Source of the DNA: CALIBK01 sp037444165
GTDB lineage: Bacteria > Desulfobacterota > BSN033 > UBA1163
Assembly (NCBI GenBank): GCA_037444165.1
Contig: JBBIMX010000038.1
Coordinates: 1 to 26,847, forward strand
Length of the DNA stretch: 26,847 nt
Direction: 5' to 3'
Positions within the stretch are counted from its first letter, which is position 1; every line of letters starts with the position of its first letter. The notes under the pieces are model-generated. The model saw nothing but the letters and a program-made list of their open reading frames with translations, did not search any database and had not been told where the DNA came from. Of this stretch, positions 23,099 to 26,847 are shown piece by piece. The position numbers and the translations under genes were made by a program.

Positions 23099-24091
23099 AT
23101 GAAACAGCATTCTTACCAAGTGGTGATTACGGATTGTGATCACGGTTCGATCGAAGAGGAAAAGAAGGAATTTGAAAGAATGGATGCGGAATTGATCCTT
23201 GCCCAAGTTAAAGGAGAGGAGGAAGTCATTCGAGTTTGTAAGGAAGCCGATGGACTCATCAACCAATACACCCTTCTTACTCGAAGAGTTTTGGAACACC
23301 TTCCCAAATGTAAGGTCATCTCGAGGTATGGGGTGGGAGTCGATTCTGTGGATCTTCAAGCGGCTACTGATCTTGGAATCATTGTAGCCAATGTGCCAGA
23401 TTACTGTGTGGAAGAAGTGGCCAACCATACCATTGCCTTGATCCTGACCCTATTAAGAAAAACAGCCTTTTTTGACCGAAAGATCAAATCCAATCAATGG
23501 GACTTTCGTCTTGGAATCCCCATCTACCGGATAAGAGGAAGAATCCTGGGACTGATTGGATGTGGAAGAATCGGGTTAGACGTGGCAAAGAAAATGATCC
23601 CCTTTGGATTAAAAGTGATCGCTTTTGATCCCTATCTTCAGAGAGTGGAAGAAGGGGTGGAATTGAAAGATTTTGATACCGTTCTAAAGGAGTCGGATAT
23701 TATCTCTATTCATTGTCCCCTCAATGAATCCACTCGACATTTGATCGGGGAAAAAGAATTCCAGAAAATGAAAAAAAGACCCCTCCTTATCAATACCTCA
23801 AGGGGGGCCATTATTGATGAAAAGGCCTTAATCCAGGCTTTAAAGGAAGGGCTCCTCTCTGGAGCCGGGTTGGATGTATTGGAGAAAGAACCTCCTGATC
23901 CTACGAATCCCCTTTTGGCCATGGAAAATGTGATCCTTACCCCTCATGTAAGTTTTTATTCCGTGGAATCGATCAGTGAATTGAAGCGAAGAACAGCTGA
24001 AAATGTCTCCTCTGTCCTGCAGGGGAAATGGCCAAGGTCTGTAGTCAATCCCCAGGTCAAAGGAAAGACAAGAGCAACAATCTTTGGATAA
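23099..24091 (+). CDS. D-2-hydroxyacid dehydrogenase (CtBP/phosphoglycerate dehydrogenase-like)
   Basis: From the ATG at 23099 (Shine-Dalgarno AAGGAGAG just upstream) the protein has 330 residues. A longer upstream reading would overlap the previous gene and is not supported. NAD motif GCGRIG lies at 154-159. The catalytic triad is R235 ('NTSRGAIID'), E264 ('LDVLEKEP') and H283 ('LTPHVSFYS'). 'VPDYCVEEVANHTIALIL' (100-117) is typical of the C-terminal-binding-protein-like clade of these enzymes. It interconverts a D-2-hydroxy acid and its 2-oxo acid, or a related substrate. It follows the zinc dehydrogenase by 11 bases and precedes the diol dehydratase genes. Confidence 0.9.
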   Translation: MKQHSYQVVITDCDHGSIEEEKKEFERMDAELILAQVKGEEEVIRVCKEADGLINQYTLLTRRVLEHLPKCKVISRYGVGVDSVDLQAATDLGIIVANVPDYCVEEVANHTIALILTLLRKTAFFDRKIKSNQWDFRLGIPIYRIRGRILGLIGCGRIGLDVAKKMIPFGLKVIAFDPYLQRVEEGVELKDFDTVLKESDIISIHCPLNESTRHLIGEKEFQKMKKRPLLINTSRGAIIDEKALIQALKEGLLSGAGLDVLEKEPPDPTNPLLAMENVILTPHVSFYSVESISELKRRTAENVSSVLQGKWPRSVVNPQVKGKTRATIFG

Positions 24092-24109
24092 AAATTGAGG
24101 GAGCGAATG

Positions 24110-24535
24110 ATGGAAACAAAGCGCTTTGATCCGAAGAAAGAATATCCAATCGCCTCAAAGAGACCCGATCTTATTAAAACGATTACCGGGATAGAGTATA
24201 AGGATCTGACCTTGGAGAATTTAGTTTCCAGAAAGATCGATGTCCAAGAGATTCGAATTAGTCCGGAAACGTTAGAGTTTCAGGCCCAGGTGGCCGAAAA
24301 ACATGGAAGGCCTCAATTGGCCCTCAATTTCAGAAGGGCAGCAGAACTGACCAGGATTCCTGATGAAGCGCTCTTAAGGATCTATAACGCCTTAAGACCT
24401 GGTCGATCCACGAAGGAGGAGTTGAGGGGGATTGCCAAGGAGCTCATTCAGAAATATCAGGCAAGGCTCAATGCCGCATTTATTCAGGAAGCCATAAAAA
24501 TTTACGAAAAGAGAAACCTTTTGAAAAAAGGATAA
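24110..24535 (+). CDS. pduE: B12-dependent diol/glycerol dehydratase small subunit (PduE type)
   Basis: From the ATG at 24110 (Shine-Dalgarno AGGGAG at 24098-24103; ATG 24107 is equally possible) the protein has 141 residues. The core from 'EYPIASKRPDLIKT' through 'LTLENLVS', 'ISPETLEFQAQVAEKHGR', 'LNFRRAAELTRIPDE' and 'IYNALRPGRSTKEEL' matches the small subunit of adenosylcobalamin-dependent diol dehydratase. Compared with the Klebsiella/Salmonella subunit (about 173 residues) it lacks the N-terminal extension of about 35 residues. It precedes the large-medium fusion by 14 bases, so small-subunit-first order replaces the usual C-D-E order. Confidence 0.93.
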   Translation: METKRFDPKKEYPIASKRPDLIKTITGIEYKDLTLENLVSRKIDVQEIRISPETLEFQAQVAEKHGRPQLALNFRRAAELTRIPDEALLRIYNALRPGRSTKEELRGIAKELIQKYQARLNAAFIQEAIKIYEKRNLLKKG

Positions 24536-24549
24536 AAAGGGGAATACCC

Positions 24550-26781
24550 ATGCCACGTTCCAAGCGATTTGAATTATTATCTCAACGGCCTGTCAATAAA
24601 GATTCCTGCATCCATGAATGGCCTGAGAAAGGGTTAGTGAATATGGAGAGTCCATTCGATCCTCTCCCAAGCCTTAAAATCGCTAACGGGATCGTGAAAG
24701 AAATGGACGGGAAAAAACAGAAAGATTTCGATCTGATCGATCATTTTATCGTGAAATACGCTCTTAATTTAAAAATGGCACCAAAGGCAATGGCCATGGA
24801 CTCTTTAAAGATTGCACGAATGATTACAGATATCAATGTCCCACGGGAAAAGATCGTGGAGATTTTCAGTGGTCTCACACCTGCGAAGATTCTTCAGGTG
24901 GTGGGTTACCTCAATCCAGTAGAAATGATGATGGCTCTTCAGAAGATGCGTGCGAGGAAGACCCCTGCGAATCAGGCCCACGTCACGAATCGTAAAGATA
25001 ACCCTGTTCTTTTAGCTGCCGATGCCGCAGAGGCGGCATTAAGGGGATTCGCTGAAGAAGAAACAACCGTAGGCGTTTCCAGATCTGCGGCCATGAATGC
25101 ACTGGCCATTCTGGTAGGATCTCAAACCGGACGGGGAGGAGTCCTGACTCAATGCGCTGTAGAAGAAGCGCTCAATTTGAAGTTGGGGATGCTGGGATTG
25201 ACCACCTATTCAGAAACCCTTTCTGTCTATGGCACAGAATCGACCTTTAAAGATGGAGATGATACTCCCTGGTCGAAAGCTTTTCTGGCATCCGCCTATG
25301 CGTCTCGTGGCGTAAAGGTCCGTTTTACCTCCGGAACAGGATCGGAGGTATTGATGGGGAATGCCGAAGGAAAATCGATGCTCTATTTGGAAATCCGTTG
25401 TCTCCTCTGTATTAAGGGAGCTGGAAGTCAAGGGGTCCAGAACGGCTCGATCAGCTGTGTAGCTCTTCCCCTCTCTCTTCCCGGAGGGGTAAGAACCATT
25501 CTGGCAGAGAATCTCATCGCCACACTTCTCGACTTAGAAATTGCTTCTGGCAATGACGCTATGTCTTCCCATTCCGATATCCGTAAGAGTGCCAAACTCA
25601 TGGCCCAATTCCTCCCTGGCACAGATTTTATCTGTTCGGGTTATAGTTCTGTGCCAAAAGTGGATAATATGTTTGGAGGAGGCAATTTCGATTCGGATGA
25701 TTACGATGACTATCTAATTCTCCAAAGGGATTTTCTGACCAATGGAGGGCTGTTACCGGTTCGAGAAGAAGAGGTCGTTGAGATTCGCCGGAAAGCAGCA
25801 AAGGCGATGCAGGCTCTTTTCAAAAAGCTCAACTTTCCTTCCATCACAGATGAAGAGGTGGAGATTGTCCCTTTTGTCTATGGAAGCCAGGAGATGCCCG
25901 AAAGAGACCGTGTAGAAGATCTGAAAGCCTCAGAACGAATCCTAAAAGAAAATATCACAGGAGTGGAAGTGGCCAGGATTTTATATGAAGAAGGATTCAA
26001 GGAGGTCGCCAAAAAGATCTTTGAGATTCAGAAACAGAGAGTGGCAGGAGACTATCTTCAAACCTCAGCCATCTTTGATTCCCATTTCAACGTTCTCAGC
26101 GCGATCAATGACCCTAACGATTATAGAGGTCCTGGAACAGGATATCGTGTAGAAGGAGAAATCAAAAGAAAGATTACAAGCCTCCCTCAAGCAAAAGACC
26201 CCAGAGAAACGCTAATCCTCTCTCCAACCGAAAAAATCTCGATGAGAGTGGAGGAGATTGGAATTGCCCCTTCGGGTAAAGACCCAAATGAAGTGATAAT
26301 TGGATTGGGTCCTGCCTTTGGTACAGTTTTAAGAGAAACAATCAATGGGCTTCCCCATCGGGAGGTATTAAAAGAGATGATTCGCGGGATTGAGAAGGAG
26401 GGATGTAAAGTCCGAGTGGTTAAGATTTATGAAACCTCCGATTGTGCTTTTATCGGGCATAAAGCCGCCCAACTCAGTGGCTCAGGGATTGCTATTGGTC
26501 TCCAGTCCAAAGGAACAGCCGTAATTCATCGAAAGGATTTGCCCCCTCTCAATAACCTGGAACTCCTCTCGCAAGCCTCCAATGCTACCTTAGAAACCTA
26601 TTATACTCTTGGGACCAATGCGGCCCGATACGCTAAAGGGATACCTGTCTCTCCCCTTCCTATAGTCATTGATAATACGGCCAGACTGAAATATATTGTT
26701 CAAACCACACTTCTGCACATGAAAGAAACCGGGGAGGTCAATCCTCATCAGCCTCCAAAAGAATTAAGAATTGAGTTTTAA
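24550..26781 (+). CDS. pduCD: B12-dependent diol dehydratase, large-medium subunit fusion (PduC-PduD)
   Basis: The 743-residue protein combines two normally separate subunits. Residues 1-552 match the large (alpha) subunit, from 'SKRFELLSQRPVN' to 'DYRGPGTGYRVEGE'. Residues 566-743 match the medium (beta) subunit ('EVIIGLGPAFG', 'LSGSGIAIGLQSKGTAVIH', 'PPLNNLELL', 'NAARYAKG' and C-terminal 'PPKELRIEF'). Catalytic positions of Klebsiella diol dehydratase are kept: Q142, H144, E171, E222, Q297, D336 and S363 (here +1 in numbering). The reaction is radical 1,2-elimination of water from a vicinal diol, giving an aldehyde. The linker is short (about 553-565) and the medium-subunit N-terminal extension is absent. 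No reactivase genes are seen; the cluster ends here at the flanking repeat. Confidence 0.95.
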   Translation: MPRSKRFELLSQRPVNKDSCIHEWPEKGLVNMESPFDPLPSLKIANGIVKEMDGKKQKDFDLIDHFIVKYALNLKMAPKAMAMDSLKIARMITDINVPREKIVEIFSGLTPAKILQVVGYLNPVEMMMALQKMRARKTPANQAHVTNRKDNPVLLAADAAEAALRGFAEEETTVGVSRSAAMNALAILVGSQTGRGGVLTQCAVEEALNLKLGMLGLTTYSETLSVYGTESTFKDGDDTPWSKAFLASAYASRGVKVRFTSGTGSEVLMGNAEGKSMLYLEIRCLLCIKGAGSQGVQNGSISCVALPLSLPGGVRTILAENLIATLLDLEIASGNDAMSSHSDIRKSAKLMAQFLPGTDFICSGYSSVPKVDNMFGGGNFDSDDYDDYLILQRDFLTNGGLLPVREEEVVEIRRKAAKAMQALFKKLNFPSITDEEVEIVPFVYGSQEMPERDRVEDLKASERILKENITGVEVARILYEEGFKEVAKKIFEIQKQRVAGDYLQTSAIFDSHFNVLSAINDPNDYRGPGTGYRVEGEIKRKITSLPQAKDPRETLILSPTEKISMRVEEIGIAPSGKDPNEVIIGLGPAFGTVLRETINGLPHREVLKEMIRGIEKEGCKVRVVKIYETSDCAFIGHKAAQLSGSGIAIGLQSKGTAVIHRKDLPPLNNLELLSQASNATLETYYTLGTNAARYAKGIPVSPLPIVIDNTARLKYIVQTTLLHMKETGEVNPHQPPKELRIEF

Positions 26782-26793
26782 ATCTCGAATGGA

Positions 26794-26847
26794 AGAGACC
26801 TCTGAAAAAGTATTTAAAACGTATTTTTATAGACTGGGGAGGTGGGG
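26794..26847 (-). repeat. Right copy of 54-bp inverted repeat (edge of flanking repeat)
   Basis: These 54 bases, starting AGAGACCTCTGAAAAAG and ending GGGGAGGTGGGG, are the perfect reverse complement of bases 2-55. They begin 12 bases after the last stop codon, leaving no room for a downstream gene before the repeat. Identity runs off the end of the window. Confidence 0.95.

Noticed and set aside
24110..26781. Glycyl-radical (B12-independent) diol dehydratase
   Set aside because: The sequence matches the cobalamin-dependent large, medium and small subunits throughout, and no activating radical-SAM enzyme is present.
1..26847. Terminal inverted repeats of a linear plasmid, phage or transposon
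   Set aside because: No replication, capsid or transposase genes are present, and the repeat length and position fit an assembly break inside a longer flanking repeat better.

Overview
The window is a 26.8-kb stretch of bacterial DNA, apparently a complete scaffold. It holds 25 protein genes, all on the + strand, packed with short gaps: no stretch over 300 bases lacks a gene. I see no RNA genes, CRISPR, transposase or phage genes. The gene families are typical of anaerobic or syntrophic Desulfobacterota-like bacteria: TRAP and tripartite tricarboxylate (TTT) transporters, an IclR regulator, an FeS-type OYE flavoprotein and a B12-dependent diol dehydratase. The moderate GC content and frequent AGA/AGG arginine codons fit this, but the assignment is an inference from style, not from a marker gene.

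Layout: (1) 1-933, the inner edge of a flanking repeat, a strong promoter with a perfect 15-bp operator palindrome, and an IclR regulator. (2) 1006-4627, a TRAP transporter (dctP, hairpin, dctQ, dctM) and an SDR dehydrogenase. (3) 4641-8714, a first TTT transporter in the order tctB-tctA-tctC and an orphan TRAP-type binding lipoprotein. (4) 8832-10275, an M24 'pita-bread' protein that has lost most metal ligands and a small ABM-domain protein. (5) 10305-13507, a second promoter, and a TTT transporter in the order tctC-tctB-tctA with a terminator directly after tctC. (6) 13533-18933, a Gfo/Idh/MocA dehydrogenase, a zinc alcohol dehydrogenase interrupted by a run of Ns, a fumarate-reductase-like flavoprotein and an OYE-family FeS flavoprotein. 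(7) 18984-24091, KDG kinase, terminator, KDPG aldolase, a LarA-superfamily protein, a second zinc dehydrogenase and a D-2-hydroxyacid dehydrogenase. (8) 24110-26781, the diol dehydratase small subunit and a natural fusion of its large and medium subunits. The inner edge of the flanking repeat returns, inverted, 12 bases after the last stop codon.

Taken together this looks like a self-contained catabolic island for polyhydroxy carboxylates or related sugar acids and polyols. Three uptake systems feed several NAD-linked dehydrogenases. KDG kinase plus KDPG aldolase would give pyruvate and glyceraldehyde 3-phosphate, and an IclR-type (KdgR-like) regulator probably senses an intermediate. The usual sugar-acid dehydratase that makes KDG is absent. 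The island instead carries an adenosylcobalamin diol dehydratase without microcompartment genes or targeting extensions. This, the LarA-like protein without its cofactor-tethering lysine and the degenerate M24 protein are the parts most likely to hide undescribed chemistry.

The outer ends form a perfect 54-bp inverted repeat. Its length and geometry look like an assembly breaking inside a longer repeat that flanks the island in opposite orientations.
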